A stretch of DNA of 64,000 bases from Enoplolaimus lenunculus (GCA_030248215.1 JASANG010000857.1:17794-81793); one strand, 5' to 3'. Positions 1 through 12,392 are shown, numbered from the stretch's first letter. Numbers and translations are program-made. Notes: generated from the sequence alone by a model not told the origin.

Positions 1-197
1 AAGACAATTCTTAGAAGCTTAACTGAACGACAAATCATATTAACATATCCGCTGCCAAGAACACCCACTCAGGAACGGATCATCCCATGGATCAGGCAGC
101 AATTTTTCCGTTTCTCAAAAACACTTTAACTACGTATCCGTTAATCCAAATGGCTTTTAGGAGTGAAAATCTAAATTAATTTTTCTTCTTCAAACTA

Positions 198-623
198 GCT
201 GTCCCACAGGAAAACGAGATACCCCTCAGAGTCAAGAGTGACGTTGGTCCCGTTCGTTATGAACTATTGCTGTCCCACAGGAAAACGAGATACCCCTCAG
301 AGTCAAGAGTGACGTTGGTCGCGTTCGTTATGAACTATTGCTGTCCCACAGGAAAACGAGATACCCCTCAGAGTCAAGAGTGACGTTGGTCCCGTTCGTT
401 ATGAACTATTGCTGTCCCACAGGAAAACGAGATACCCCTCAGAGTCAAGAGTGACGTTGGTCCCGGTTGTTATGAACTATTGCTGTCCCACAGGAAAACG
501 AGATACCCCTCAGAGTCAAGAGTGACGTTGGTCCCGGTTGTTATGAACTATTGCTGTCCCACAGGAAAACGAGATACCCCTCAGAGTCAAGAGTGACGTT
601 GGTCGCGTTCGTTATGAACTATT
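198..623. repeat. 71-bp tandem repeat, six copies
   Basis: Six head-to-tail copies of a 71-bp unit beginning GCTGTCCCACAGGAAAACGA, at 198, 269, 340, 411, 482 and 553. Copies differ at only a few sites, such as GGTCCCGTTCG, GGTCGCGTTCG or GGTCCCGGTTG near the unit end. No coding capacity is evident. Confidence 0.95.
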
Positions 624-1018
624 TCAAAGTTTGCTTGTGTTAAAAAAATTTAACCACGAGACTGAAGAAGTAACCCATCCATTATTATTGGACTGAATGT
701 AGCAATCGAACCAGGATCGGTGCCCAATCCAGGATTTGACCGAATCGTATTTCAATTGCTATTTGCCGAATCCGAATCTTGCATTTTACACATTTCCAAT
801 ATTATTGATATTATATATAATAGTAGAACACTGCTTTTAGACCTGCAAAACTAATAACTTTGCAGCAAATATTATGCTTTCGGTCGCAAACAACAATTAT
901 TATTTCGTGCCCAAACCTCAGTTCTAAGATTTGTGATCTGAAACAAAAAAATATTGATTTATATAACAAATTATTTAAACTTTTTACTATTTTAAAAGCT
1001 ATGCATATACTGCCGAAA
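624..1018. other. Intergenic, no gene seen
   Basis: AT-rich sequence with scattered CCGAATCC/CCGG motifs resembling the adjacent hAT-like element. The short open frames have no recognisable features. Confidence 0.5.
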
Positions 1019-1820
1019 CCAGGAATCGACCGGATATTTGGTTCCGGTTTAATATCCGATTAAAAATCGACATCCGTAGAGGATATTTACCGTTGCGATT
1101 CCAAATATCATAAAACTGTTCACCGACTGCAATTCAAGGCAAGTCAAGAGCGGACACTGACATGGAATGGAAAATCCAAGCCAAAAATTATACTTAAATC
1201 CATTAATATACACATTTTTGCAGTACTCAAATAGTCCGACAATGCACAATTTTATATCCTATATCCAGGGTGCGACCGGATATCCGGCTCCTGTTTCCTA
1301 TCCGGCGAAAAACCCGCACCCGGTTCCGGTATAAACCTACCGGATACCGGATTTCGGTGACGATTTCGTAAATGTCAAATTATTGCAAATTATGTTGTGA
1401 GATGTTATGTTTTCAGTCCCATTACATGATAAGTATACAGTATTGGTTTAAAGCAGTAGCTTTGATTATGGCTAAGGCAGCAATTCAAATTGTATTATCG
1501 AAACAAACAAATAATTTGCAGCTTCACACAATTATTTTCAAGTATTACGACATTCTCTTTGCATAAACGCAATATTCCGTTTACTACAGATAAATTAACA
1601 TTTACTGACGCATTAACGTGCTAAAATTGATTTATTTAAAAAACACTATCCGGTTAACATCCAGTTCCGGTAAAAAATCACTATCCGGTTCCGGTATCCG
1701 GTTTTTTGCGATCCGGTCGCACCCTGCCTATATCCGGTTAACATCCGGCTGCGGTTCCGGTACAAAATTTACTATCCGGCTCCGGTATCCGGTAAAATAA
1801 ATATCCGGTCATGCCGGACA
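1019..1820. mobile_element. CCGGATAT-rich hAT-like MITE interrupted by a relative
   Basis: The left end reads GGAATCGACCGGATAT and the right end ATATCCGGTCATGCC, so the ends are imperfect inverted repeats. The two halves flank a complete related element at 1266-1726, so this looks like an older copy entered by a younger one. Outer boundaries are approximate. Confidence 0.45.
1266..1726. mobile_element. hAT-like MITE with perfect 8-bp TSD
   Basis: A 461-bp element bounded by CAGGGTGCGACCGGAT and its inverted counterpart ATCCGGTCGCACCCTG. The flanks carry a perfect 8-bp duplication CCTATATC (1258-1265 and 1727-1734), as expected for hAT transposition. The inside is AT-rich with no transposase. 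Confidence 0.85.
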
Positions 1821-1964
1821 GCCAATTTTTGTCCAATCATACCTTTGGATGCCAGTCAGTTTTGAACACAAAATTCTGTTGAAACTGGTTGATAAATGCT
1901 AATTAAGCTTACTTATTTGATAAATTGTAATTTAAATTGCGGATCAGTAAAAATTAACAGCCAA

Positions 1965-2122
1965 GGGGATGGGGCAGGTGAAATTCACCGCCCCCCCTGG
2001 AAAATTTTTTCCCCCAATACAAAATTTTCAACGTTACTTGCAACTCATTGAAAACCCTTGAATGCCCCTCCTGAATAATTTTACGCCCCCCACCTTAGTA
2101 AGGTGAGCTGGCTACGGGTCTA
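1965..2122. mobile_element. Short G/C-run repeat (family G), inverted copy
   Basis: About 160 bp ending GTGAGCTGGCTACGGG, with CCCCCC runs and CTTGAATGCCCCTCCTGA inside. It is the reverse of copies near 6.2, 36.2, 47.3 and 51.8 kb, which begin GGCCCGTAGCCAGCTCACC. Confidence 0.7.
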
Positions 2123-2407
2123 CAGTCACCGTAGACTTCACTCAAAAACTCACCATACAGCGGCTGGTAGTGTTGATTACTAAATATATAAAACATCTAA
2201 AAATCAAACGCTTTGAATTCAGATTCCAGTTTAGTCCACTTGATTTGAAAACGAACCCCGCTATCTCGCGTGACAAATGCACACACCCCCCATGACAGCG
2301 AATCTACGACAATTCATCCGCCGACACCTTGTCGCCCAACAATGCTTTAAAGGCTGTGAATATATCTAAGCATAATCCTAAGCTTAATCCTAAGTGTAAT
2401 CGTAAAC

Positions 2408-3366
2408 CTGATGGAGTCGATGAAATTTCGAGTTTGGCCGACGAATTGTGAAGTCGATGAAATTTCCCATTTGGCCGACGAATTGTGAAGTCGATGAAAT
2501 TTCCCATTTGGCCGACGAATTGTGAAGTCGATGAAATTTCATTGGCCGACGAATTGTGAAGACGATGAAATTTCAGATTTGGCCGACGAATTGTGGAGTC
2601 GATGAAATTTCCCATTTGGCCGACGAATTGTGAACTCGATGAAATTCCAGATTTGGCCGACGAATTGTGAAGTCGATGAAATTCCAGATTTGGCGACGAA
2701 TTGTGAAGTCGATGAAATTCCAGATTTGGCCGACGAATTGTGAAGTCGATGAAATTCCAGATTTGGCGACGAATTGTGAAGTCGATGAAATTCCAGATTT
2801 GGCCGACGAATTGTGAAGTCGATGAAATTCCAGATTTGGCGACGAATTGTGAAGTCTATGAAATTTCGCATTTGGCCGACGAATTGTGAAGTCGATGAAA
2901 TTTCAGATTTGGCCGACGAATTGTGAAGTCGATGAAATTTCCCATTTGGCCGACGAATTATGAAGTCGATGAAATTTCAGATTTGGCGGCGAATTGTGAA
3001 GTCGATGAAATTCCTGATTTGGCCAACGAATTGTGAAATCGATGAAATTTCCCATTTGGCCGACGAATTGTGAAGTCGATGAAATTCCTGATTTGGCCGA
3101 CGAATTGTGAAGTCGATGAATTTCCAGATTTGGCCAACGAATTGTGAAGCCGATGAAATTTCCCATTTGGCCGACGAATTGTGAAGTCGATGAAATTCCA
3201 GATTTGGCGACGAATTGTGAAGTCGATGAAATTCCAGATTTGGCGACGAATTGTGAAGTCGATGAAATTCCAGATTTGGCGACGAATTGTGAAGTCGATG
3301 AAATTCCAGATTTGGCGACGAATTGTGAAGTCGATGAAATTCCAGATTTGGCCGACGAATTGTACA
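2408..3366. repeat. 36-38 bp minisatellite, about 26 copies
   Basis: Tandem array of a roughly 37-bp unit containing GACGAATTGTGAAGTCGATG. Units vary between GGCC and GGC and between AATTCCAGA and AATTTCCCA, giving lengths of 36, 37 or 38 bp. The long open frames across it on both strands follow from the array and are not genes. Confidence 0.95.
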
Positions 3367-5156
3367 GTCACAGGGCCTTTCCGATTACAACTTCCCCCGG
3401 TCGACAAGTTGTCTGCCACGAGACCAATTGTCATAATACCTAACCTCTGACACCACGGGCCGAGAATTTAAAAAAACGAATAAATAACACAGTTATCTCC
3501 TCGCAATTAATATTTTAACAAGCATATTACAAAATTACACATTTACTATATTGCTTTCACTCAGGTGTGCTACTGTATGTCACGAAATCACACTTGCATG
3601 ACTTACATATTCATATACATACACATATACATATAGAAATACATATATATATATACATATACATATATGTGTATATATGTATATGTATATATAAATCAGG
3701 AGTAGAGAGTTTACAAAAGATGTTTACAGTACGAAACGGATTGGTACACAGTATTAATAGTCGCCAGAAAATATTACACCAGCCGAAATATGTTCATCTT
3801 GATTTTGACTCCCAAAACACACATAACAACAAAACACAAATGTCGTCATCCGTACACACATGAGTGTCACACTAAGACGACAGGGAGGGGGGGTCAAGCC
3901 GGCCCGATTTTCGAAACCAAAATTTTGTATAATGAGTTAATGCTAAAATTACGCGGTTGGCGTCTAGCTCGCAAGGATCGGTCCACTAGTTAAAATTGTA
4001 CTTTGCCGTTACTGGCTGGCCACCGCCCCCCCCCAGCCTCCCCTGCGGATCTGATGCGCATTTCCCACACATACAGAAATATTTGCAATTTCAAAAATAA
4101 AAAACAAATTTCAACTGCAGTTCGTGAAATGCAAACCATTAAACACCAAGTGCACGCATCGTGGCAATTTCTATCGTCTCCATTCAGATGACATATACAC
4201 ATTTATATACTTCACACATTGTTTGATCAGCTCCCATACGGCGAATGTTGTGGGGGGGCAGGTAGCAAAAATGTATATTTTGGTTAGGAAAACGACCCTC
4301 GAACCAAAATTTCAACACGAAATATTTTTCCAAAAACTTAAAATATATTTTTGGGCAAAGACGTGCAAACGGTTAAGTTGCTTTAAACTTATCCCGTCCG
4401 AATTGAAAACTTCGCGACACGCCTTTGGGAGTAAGGTATCCGAAACAGTAGCTTGCAAACAGCACAACTGTGGTACGACATCACGACAGTCAGAATCTAA
4501 ACGCCATTTGACTACTAAATCCTTGAAATTTGCCGTTTGATTCCGGGGTCAGGCCTGTCGGCGGGGGGGCGAGACTCTAAGCCTTGGTTCCCCACTTTCG
4601 ATCCTCTACTGCTCCTAAATTATACACACTTGTGTTTTAAGGGAAGTAGAATTGCAATGAATTTTCAGACACACACTCAGTTCGAGACACCCACAGGCTA
4701 AATCGATACACTCACACCGTCAGTTCGAGACACCCAGACTAAATCGAGACACTCACACAGTCAGTTCGAGACAAGGTGTGGACTGTACAAAATAGTACTT
4801 GCTGGGGTGCAAAATTTCCGTGTCGTTCAGTATATCGCATTTATTGTTATATATTACATATATACATATATACTACATATATATACAGTCAAGGTCTATT
4901 GATACATCCAAATACCGATTTTTAAACCACTAACAATATACTCGCACGAATATACAGCACAAAATATAGTTATATACATACAACCATATACATACATATA
5001 TATTAAATATCACGATAGCACTGCAGTATCTACACACTACTACAAATATGCCCAATACTACAATAAAAACATATAAACATATTTAAACAATTGTCATATG
5101 TTAATACATATCGCATACTTTAAACACTGATCTGTAAATCAGTATTACATGTTCTC
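3367..5156. other. Intergenic with microsatellites, no gene supported
   Basis: Holds ACATATA-type microsatellite stretches (about 3605-3692 and 4845-5000), C/G homopolymer runs near 4030 and 4560, and a 43-bp tandem repeat (4678-4780). A 138-codon frame at 4124-4540 has no recognisable motif and I do not call it. Confidence 0.6.
4678..4780. repeat. About 43-bp tandem repeat, 2.4 copies
   Basis: Repeats of TCAGTTCGAGACACCCA followed by CTAAATCGANACACTCACAC. Confidence 0.85.
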
Positions 5157-5312
5157 GGGCCCGTAGCCAAGGGGGGGCATGGGGGTTCGGCCCACCTGGA
5201 AAAATTCTGGCCCCCTACAGAATTTTCACTTGCTTGTAACACATAAACCTTAAATGTCCCACCTGGAAAATTATCAGCCTCCCTAGCAAGGTCAGGTGAC
5301 TACAGGCCTGAA
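5157..5312. mobile_element. Family G short repeat
   Basis: Begins GGGCCCGTAGCCAAGG and contains GGCCCACCTGGAAAAATT and TAGCAAGGTCAGGTGACTAC. It is a diverged relative of the family G copies elsewhere. Confidence 0.6.
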
Positions 5313-5421
5313 TTTTCCCTAGGGGAGATAACAGCTATAGTTTCATTTTAGGATAAAATAATCTCGTTGAAGTAACTGGGGGGTGGCATTATGAATCCAG
5401 AGTGTTATTCAAAATCCTGCG

Positions 5422-5561
5422 CCATGTACTTAATTTTATGGGGGATATATAGTATATCCCCTCTATACCTCACGTTATCACGCTTGATCTCCATGTACTT
5501 TCAACAAATTTTATAGGGGATATATAGTATATCCCCTGTATCCCTCAAATGCTTGATACGT
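5422..5561. repeat. 75-bp tandem duplication carrying a strong palindrome
   Basis: Two copies of CCATGTACTT...ATCCCCT. Each contains a 21-bp near-perfect palindrome (GGGGATATA on the left, its complement TATATCCCC on the right) at 5441-5461 and 5516-5536. Confidence 0.85.
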
Positions 5562-5947
5562 TCAAGTACGCAGTGTCTCAAACATACATTATGTGTTGTT
5601 ATGTGTGTCAAACTGCATTTTTCTCGTGTGTATTGAGTGTTTTACGTTAATATGTGTGTGTATCGAGAAACTCTGTTACACAAAGACAAAGCTGACACGA
5701 AAACGCAGACTCTCACACAGAAAGGGATCACAGAGACGTCCACTTGCAGAATTCCTTAAAGGAAATGCAATTTGCAGTTGCAGTAGAATTGCAGTGTGTA
5801 GACGACAATAGAAATACGGGTGCAATTTCAATTGTGGGATGAAAAATAGGAAATGGGTGGACAAAACATGAAATGAGAGTGACAAAAAATTCATCATTGT
5901 CTATTCAGTCAGCGTTTCGAGACAATTTCTAAAGCTATACAGTCCTG

Positions 5948-6040
5948 GCGGGGGAAGGGGAGGGCTAATTCTTGTCCCGAGGGGGGAAGAAGAGGGCTAA
6001 TTCTTGTCCCGGGGGGAAGGGAGAGGGCTAATTCTTGTCG
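5948..6040. repeat. About 31-bp G-rich tandem repeat, three copies
   Basis: Three units of GGGGGGAAG-AGGGCTAATTCTTGTC. Confidence 0.85.
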
Positions 6041-6191
6041 CCCAGAGGTCGGATCCACAGAGAGGTGTTCCACATCCGATGGTCCGTGTCACAAGATTTC
6101 AAAATGGCAAAGGTTGTCATTTTGCTTTTGTTTTACTTAGAATACGTTTGGTGACACGTTTGGTGACTACTGTTCATTGCGTTTGCATATC

Positions 6192-6352
6192 CAGGCACGT
6201 AGCCAGATCACCCATGCTAGGGGGGGCTAAAAATTTTTCGGGAGGGGCATTCAAGGGTTTTCAATGAGTTATAAACGGTTGAAAATTTTCTAGGGGGCAA
6301 AAAAAATTTTCCGGGGAACGAGTTCCCCCTGGCTCATCATGGCTACGGGCCC
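6192..6352 (+). mobile_element. Family G short repeat
   Basis: Begins GGCACGTAGCCAGATCACCC and ends CATGGCTACGGGCCCG. It has terminal inverted character, an internal GGGGGGGCTAAAAATTTTTC and a second G-rich motif. No coding sequence. Confidence 0.75.
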
Positions 6353-6595
6353 GTGCATATTCATCGCTTGTTGACAACGATATTAATGATTATATTGAAA
6401 AAAATATAAAATTAATTTTTCAAAAGAATTTTGTCAAATTTTGGAAATAAAAATATTTAAAATTAAGACGAATAACAGATCACAGGGGCGCAACAGCTGA
6501 TTGAAAAAAACAAGTGGGGCCACATACGCTGAAGTACGGTATATACCAGTCGTAGTAGAACTACATGTATTGAGCGAAGCTCGAACACACTTGGG

Positions 6596-7240
6596 AAATA
6601 ATTTAAAAAGTCCTAATTTAGGCTTAACTGATAAAGCTAATATGTAAATTAACTATTTTGCAACTATTCAGTTATCAGTCTTGAAGGTTTATAAACAATT
6701 TGTTCAGATTTCTCACACACCAAAAACCCATTAGTATTGAATCTGATTGCTTGAAACCGTAATCAGTGAAATAATATCAAAAGTCCTAATTTAGCTTAAC
6801 TAATTAAACTAATATGCAAATTAGCTAATAGCTAACGGTCTTTAAGATCTATAAACAATTTATTCTGATTACTCGCACCCAATAACCCTTCAATAACCCT
6901 AATAATCAATGAAATAATTTAAAAAGTCTTCATCTATGCTTATCAATTAAGCAATACAAATTAGCTATTAGCTAACTATTTAATTATCTGCCTTGAAGGT
7001 TTATAAACAGTTTATTCCGACTGCTCGCACTAAACCCATCACTAATCCTAACAATCAGTGAAATAATTTAAAAAGTCCAAATTTAGGCTTAGTAATCAAA
7101 CTAATACACAAATTAGCTACTAGCTAACTATTCAATTATCGGGTTTGGAGGTTACCCAAAAATCTATTATTGCTGAAATTAGATTGCTTGTAACCCTAAT
7201 AATTAGTGAAATATTGTAAAAAGTATTAAATCAGGCTTAG
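6596..7240. repeat. About 146-bp tandem repeat, four to five copies
   Basis: Units start near AATAATTTAAAAAGTCC at about 6596, 6768, 6913, 7059 and 7208. Each has TTAGGCTTA, AAATTAGCTA and TTGAAGGTTTATAAAC in the same order. Copies are diverged, so the array is not recent. Confidence 0.8.
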
Positions 7241-7248
7241 CCAGTTAT

Positions 7249-7604
7249 CAGGGTACAACCGGAGGTCTGCCTCCGGCTCCGTCTCCGTCAGAAAATCGGC
7301 CTCCGGCTCCAGTATAATTTTTGCCTGAGGTTCCGGCAATTTCGGTAGTAAAATTTTGCCATAATTTTGCAAAATTTATCTGTTTAGCGCGTTTCTTTTT
7401 ACTTTTGTCACAATTTTCAGTAAAGAATTTCCGAAATTTCGCCGAAAATTAGCGTAAAACCAAACAACTTAATAACATATTACAGATATTGGCTAAAATT
7501 AACTAATTCAGCGTCATTTTACTACTTAATTTCGCCTCACCTCCGGCTCCGGCAAGTTTCGTTGACCTCCGGCTACGGTATTTTTCACCTCCGGTTGCAC
7601 CCTG
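7249..7604 (-). mobile_element. hAT-like MITE (CCGGAGG family)
   Basis: A 356-bp element with ends CAGGGTACAACCGGAGGT and ACCTCCGGTTGCACCCTG. The 8-bp flanks CCAGTTAT and CCAATTAT match at 7 of 8. Read in reverse it contains one copy of CCGGAGGTCAACGAAACTTG, the unit hugely expanded in the copy at 58.4 kb. Confidence 0.8.
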
Positions 7605-7962
7605 CCAATTATGCAAAGTAGCCTGTAGCTAATACCCGAATGCGAGGTTAACACCCCAGGATAAACAGCTTTCAAACAAAAATATCAAAATCGGTTCCGC
7701 CGTTCCAAAGACTATTTTGGGACAGACGGACGGACATCCACCTTTCGGCCCCCAAGCACGAAATATAAAACGCTTCGCTCAATAATGGTTGAAACAGCGA
7801 AAGCGAGTAGCAAAACGCAATTGTGATAATTTACAAGGTGGGTGTTCTTAATATTAATTTTTCGTTTAAGCGTCACATTCTATGTTATGAAAACTTTTAT
7901 AACTTGAAAAATCGAAGGTGCCGGCCGTCCTGCCCTCATCTGGCTGCAGCGCTAGTATTACG

Positions 7963-8253
7963 CCCTATTCACACGTGCAAGTTTGTGACAGCGAGAACTT
8001 GCAGCTGCAACTTGCACAAATTTTTTTGCAGTTGCAACCATTTGCAAGGAAACATCACTTTCATTTTGAATCTTGACATAGATTTTTACCAATAATTTGC
8101 CAAGGACTGCAATAAATATCAAACATAACCGTATAAACTATCAGTTCGTCCAATGATGATAGAACATCAAAGCTGTTTGGTAGAACCAAACTTGCACATG
8201 CAGCTTGCAAGTGCAATGTTTTTTTCTGCAAAAACTTGCACATGTGAATAGGG
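7963..8253. mobile_element. MITE family F (CCCTATTCACACGTGCAAG ends)
   Basis: Long inverted ends, CCCTATTCACACGTGCAAG on the left and CTTGCACATGTGAATAGGG on the right, with nested GCAGCTGCAA palindromes. Related copies lie at 12.4 and 49.1 kb, and a 56-bp remnant at 33.76 kb. Confidence 0.85.
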
Positions 8254-8315
8254 TTCAAGAGATTTGGAGCTTTGGAAGCACACCTAGTGGACAGATTATG
8301 ATCTTCTCGGAGCAA

Positions 8316-8520
8316 GGGGCGGATCCAAAAATTTTTGACTCCAGCGGCGGGCTAGAAATGCTATGAAACGCAAAAATTCTAATGTAGAGACTTTCCCATT
8401 TTATCACAAAAAAATTCTGCGGGTAAAATTGTGAAAAATTTTGCACCTTAGCAGTTAAACCACAAATTTTTTTACCGAGGGGACCATGCACCCCTCCCCC
8501 CGCCCACCCTCTGCATCCGC
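8316..8520. mobile_element. Short repeat family H (GCGGATCC ends)
   Basis: Starts GGGGCGGATCCAAAAATTTT and ends near CTCTGCATCCGC. It contains TTTTATCACAAAAAAATTCTG, typical of the family at 37.6, 43.8 and 53.6 kb. Confidence 0.6.
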
Positions 8521-8569
8521 TAATACTCGTAGCCCACCCTGGCCTCCACTCCGGCTACGGGCCCGATCG

Positions 8570-9205
8570 ACACAGAAAAGCACACCTCGAGTTTCACACT
8601 TATTCTTTGTATACTTTTTATTAAAGTTGACTTAATTTAGCAATAAAATTTCGCTAAATTTTTTTGATATGAGATACAAGACAGAAGCCTAGCACATTTT
8701 GATTTGACATTACTGCTCACAAATGAGCGACTATGGGAAACTGATCCAGTGAACTGTTTCAGATATTACAGACTAGCTTAGCGACCCCTCCGTAGCTCCT
8801 GCCCCCCCCCCGCAGCCGTGAAAGCAATGGTTAATAAATACCCCCAATATGGTTAAATTTCAATATGCGGGGGGTAAACTTGAAATTAAATCACCATGTA
8901 TTCTTGATGCTGGTGGCCCCATGATGAAATTTTTTGCAACCAAAATGATAACCAATTTTAGGTTCAAATATGCATATTAAAAGGTAATACAACGATGAAT
9001 GTGGACACACCACCAGGCTTAAGAAGTTTCTTTGGATCGAAAATACGACAAAATATCTTTGCGATGAGTAGGGATATTTAGATTAACACCACCGTTGAAA
9101 ATGACTAAAAATGACTTGTACATTGATTTCAAACACGAAAAAGACTAGTTTCAAAGGGGTATCAGCTATATTTTGACTTTCAGTTACTGGAAGAAAATAC
9201 AATTT
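8570..9205. other. Intergenic, no feature seen
   Basis: Unique-looking AT-rich sequence apart from a C9 run near 8803. No open frame or RNA gene is supportable. Confidence 0.5.
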
Positions 9206-9388
9206 GGCCCATGTATAGAACAGGGCCGGATCGTTTTCCGGAGGGGCTATAATAGAGTCAGTTTAAGGTTTAGACTATTTTTTGCTTAGGCTTAGGCTTA
9301 GGAATAGGCTCATCCATACACTTATAGGATTAGGCTTAGGGATATGGTTATAAATACTACTGCTCCGGCCCTGTTCTATACATGGGCC
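9206..9388. mobile_element. TTAGGC-core MITE, family A
   Basis: Ends GGCCCATGTATAGAACAGGG and CCCTGTTCTATACATGGGCC are near-perfect inverted repeats. Between them lie GGATCGTTTTCCGGAGGG and a TTAGGC-rich core. The proposed hAT-type origin rests on the 8-bp duplication around the copy at 39.8 kb. Confidence 0.85.
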
Positions 9389-9782
9389 TAAAGTTTTAAC
9401 ATTAATATTGCCCAAAACACCAGCCAAAAGTAAACCGTTCGTGTAAAAATGCGTCTGTCTTCTCGCTCGTCCGCTTCCCAGTTGTGCAGCCACACTGGAA
9501 CCGGGATTTCATTGCCGTGTACCAGGCGACCAGGGTTCCAACTTCCGGCTATAATTCAAATCAAATTTGGGTTCCAATTCCCACTGGTTACTAAATTTCG
9601 ATGTCGGAATTCTGATTTTTATGTTAAGAGTTAACGTGACTGAATTTTGATTCAGCCGGTTGTTTCGTTTGTTTGCAAATCTGTTTTTTATTTGTAAGTA
9701 TTCTCAGTTGTTACTTGAAGAGCATCCAGCAGAGCAAATCATTCCGATAATGATTAAAGATAGTAAACTGAAAATTTTTCGT

Positions 9783-10054
9783 TTAACCCTTGCTCACATG
9801 AATATTTTCTAATTCCCCTGAGACCTACTTGTATGCTAAAATTCGAACTCCAGTGACTGGGAGTGGGAGGCGTATACCACTACCACTTAGCTATAGGAGC
9901 TTGACCCTCGAGCCCGAGGGAGCTCTCACGTCTTGTGGTGATTTAGTACTATGTATACGTGTTGCAATTGTTAAACACGGTGCGATATATACTATTTAAC
10001 GTATATGCACTGCGCTGAGTTGCCTACAGGCAACTCAATGCGAGAAGGGGTTAA
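9783..10054 (-). mobile_element. piggyBac-like MITE with a tRNA-like core
   Basis: A 272-bp element bounded by TTAA on both sides, with inverted ends CCCTTGCTCACATGAA and CGAGAAGGGG. On the minus strand it carries a box A-like TAGCTAAGTGG and a box B-like GGAGTTCGAATT. The 48.0-kb copy has the same size, ends and TTAA flanks. Confidence 0.75.
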
Positions 10055-12391
10055 TTAAATGTGACTACAATTGAAAATGTCAAATTTTATCTTCAAACGA
10101 ATAACAAAATGTAAACTTAAAATTCTATTTCATAGCGTCTACTAGGGATGTTAGCACCAGAAATTTATAAATATAGCTCGATGTTTAGTTCAACAGTATC
10201 CTTACTGTAAGTGGTAACCTGCACTACATAGAATTGATTAATTTTCAAAAATTCGGGGTACTGTTATTTACAGTATCATAAGACATCATATTTAAATGTT
10301 TAAAATGCTATAAAAATGCTAAAACTGTTATTTAAAATTAAGGCCAAGCTGATCCAGTGCTTTGAGAATTAGCAATCCTTAATATCATAAGTTTTACACC
10401 GTTAGGAAGTCTCTAATAAGAGGACTAAAACTCTTCCAGGTAAGACATACAAGTGTTTTCGTTGATCTATAAAGCAAGGCTGACAGATATACAAACAGCT
10501 TTTACTGAAACTGTGAACAATACAGCGAGAGGCATATTGCAACAAATGTCAAAAGTCATACACTTTAGTTTTAAACTGAATTAGGCAAACTTAATAAATT
10601 CCGATTCCAATTCCGAACCAAAAATTTTGATTCCGATTCCGCGTTCCGACAAAATCCACGTCTGATTCGCGTATACCCTGGCGTGGACCATTAGACTAAA
10701 AAATTACTCAACTCTCGGTTCAACATCATTTAATTAAACAAAATAAAACCGATTGACACCAAAAATACCGGAAAATCTGATGAAAAAAAATAATTCCAAA
10801 TTTAATACCGGATCCGGATGGTGACAAATGTCGCATTTCTTGACCGAAACCAGGAATTCCGGTTGCACCCATATCACAACCTAGACCTATTAAGCATTTC
10901 GATATAAAGCATTGCGGATGCCATATGTATACAAAATCAAAATTACTAAAAAACAATAAAAATAAAAACACACTGGTCATCACTGCCCCCGTTTTTCGTT
11001 TTTTACAACATAAACACACGTTTGTTAATTAGCCCCCACGTCCGCCCCCCCACGTCATATTAATACAATGAGCCACGAGCAGACAGACACGATGTCATAC
11101 ACAGTAGCTTGGAAGTGCACAGCGATTTAATAGTCGCCCCACCGATAAACAAAACGTATTTAACGTACAGATTAGCCAGCTAAAACATGCTTCGGGGGGT
11201 GGCTATAATTTTTTCACGGGGGGCAACTAGGCACATTTCATAAAAATATTACAAGCGCAAATACTTGGTAGAGTGGGGGCGGGACAGACCAAATTCCTTG
11301 ATCTCCGCCCCCCTGACCAAGGGCCTAACTGTGTCTCCACGGTCAATCATATAAAACGTTTGCTTCCAAGCGTTTGCAGTTTGACCACAACGGACACAAA
11401 ATTTAACCCCGGACTCGTCTCTGTGGTCACTATTAATAGACACCCACAAACACCCAAACGAGCATGCGACGTGAGTGTCTTAATTATATATAACCACAAC
11501 AAGACGACCGATTAATAAATACAAATACATACACACATACAAAACGGTAAACAATGGTGTTTAGTGACGTTCGTTGCTTGGCTGCGTGCCTGTCGCTTTA
11601 CGTCTCCCCATTTCTGTGTTTACTATTAAAATTTGCAACATATTTAGACACACACAACGCGATTATAAACACACACACAAACATATTAATATAGCGTGCG
11701 TATTTATTGTCTGGGGTAAGGTGGTGTCTGGGTCAGATTGTTGCTCAGTGCGTGTGTGTGCAGGGCCGAAGCAGCCGACCCCCCAGACTCCACATTTGGG
11801 GGGGCAACCCGTAAAGTGGACCCCTTGATAACTAGTTGAAACAAAAACCGCCGATGTTTTAAAAAGCGTCTGGCTTCTTCGCAACGATCGAGAGTTTAGA
11901 GGCCCCCACCCTGGAGTTCAGGGCAACCCCCCCGAGTCTGCTCCAGTACTGTGTGGGTGACAAATGCAATTCTAAAACGGTGCGAGGGTGGAATTTTTCT
12001 GCGGTGAAAAGTGTTTCTTTCCGGGACAGAGAATAGAAAACGCTTGGAAATCGGAAATAAAATATTTTGTGAGCTTGTGACGTGATGGAGTGATTTAAAA
12101 AGGAAACAGTAAGGGGGCGAATTGTGTAGATATCCGGTCGTCACGCCGAACGCTGGACGCTTTTAGGGCCGTGCTTTAGCGCCGCCCACCAATCAATCAG
12201 TGAAAGGTCCGGCCTGAATAAGGCCCAGCCTGAAAATAAATCCATTAATGTAATATGTAACTTCTGAAAGCGACAACGAGATGGGGCACAGTTTACAAGA
12301 CGGCTGTTTAGGTACATGAAGTCGAAATTGAGAAAACTTTACGTTGGAATTCTAACGTCGCATTAGTATTTTGCTTGCTGTGTTGTGCAAA
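10055..12391. other. Intergenic, no gene supported
   Basis: AT-rich to about 11.0 kb, with TTCCGATTCCG remnants near 10.6-10.9 kb. From 11.04 to 12.15 kb it is richer in C and G runs (for example 11031-11055 and 11775-11810). Open frames of 66-97 codons overlap on both strands without recognisable motifs. Confidence 0.5.
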
Positions 12392-12392
12392 T

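Larger units (their letters stand above)
6568..7784. mobile_element. 1.2-kb element with TATTGAGCGAAGC inverted ends
   Basis: The left end TATTGAGCGAAGC is matched by GCTTCGCTCAATA at the right. Inside lie an approximately 146-bp tandem array and an inserted hAT-like MITE. The right part contains GGGACAGACGGACGGACA. No open frame resembles a transposase, so the superfamily is not assigned. Confidence 0.5.

Noticed and set aside
198-623. CRISPR array
   Set aside because: A head-to-tail repeat with no unique spacers, in a eukaryotic genome.
2304-3450. Long overlapping open frames on both strands
   Set aside because: All are translations of the 36-38 bp minisatellite; no start context, splice or family support.
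4124-4540. 138-codon open frame
   Set aside because: No motif, no splice context, and surrounded by low-complexity runs.
9300-9345. True chromosome-end telomere
   Set aside because: TTAGGC units here are short, imperfect and bounded by MITE inverted ends; they are interstitial element cores.
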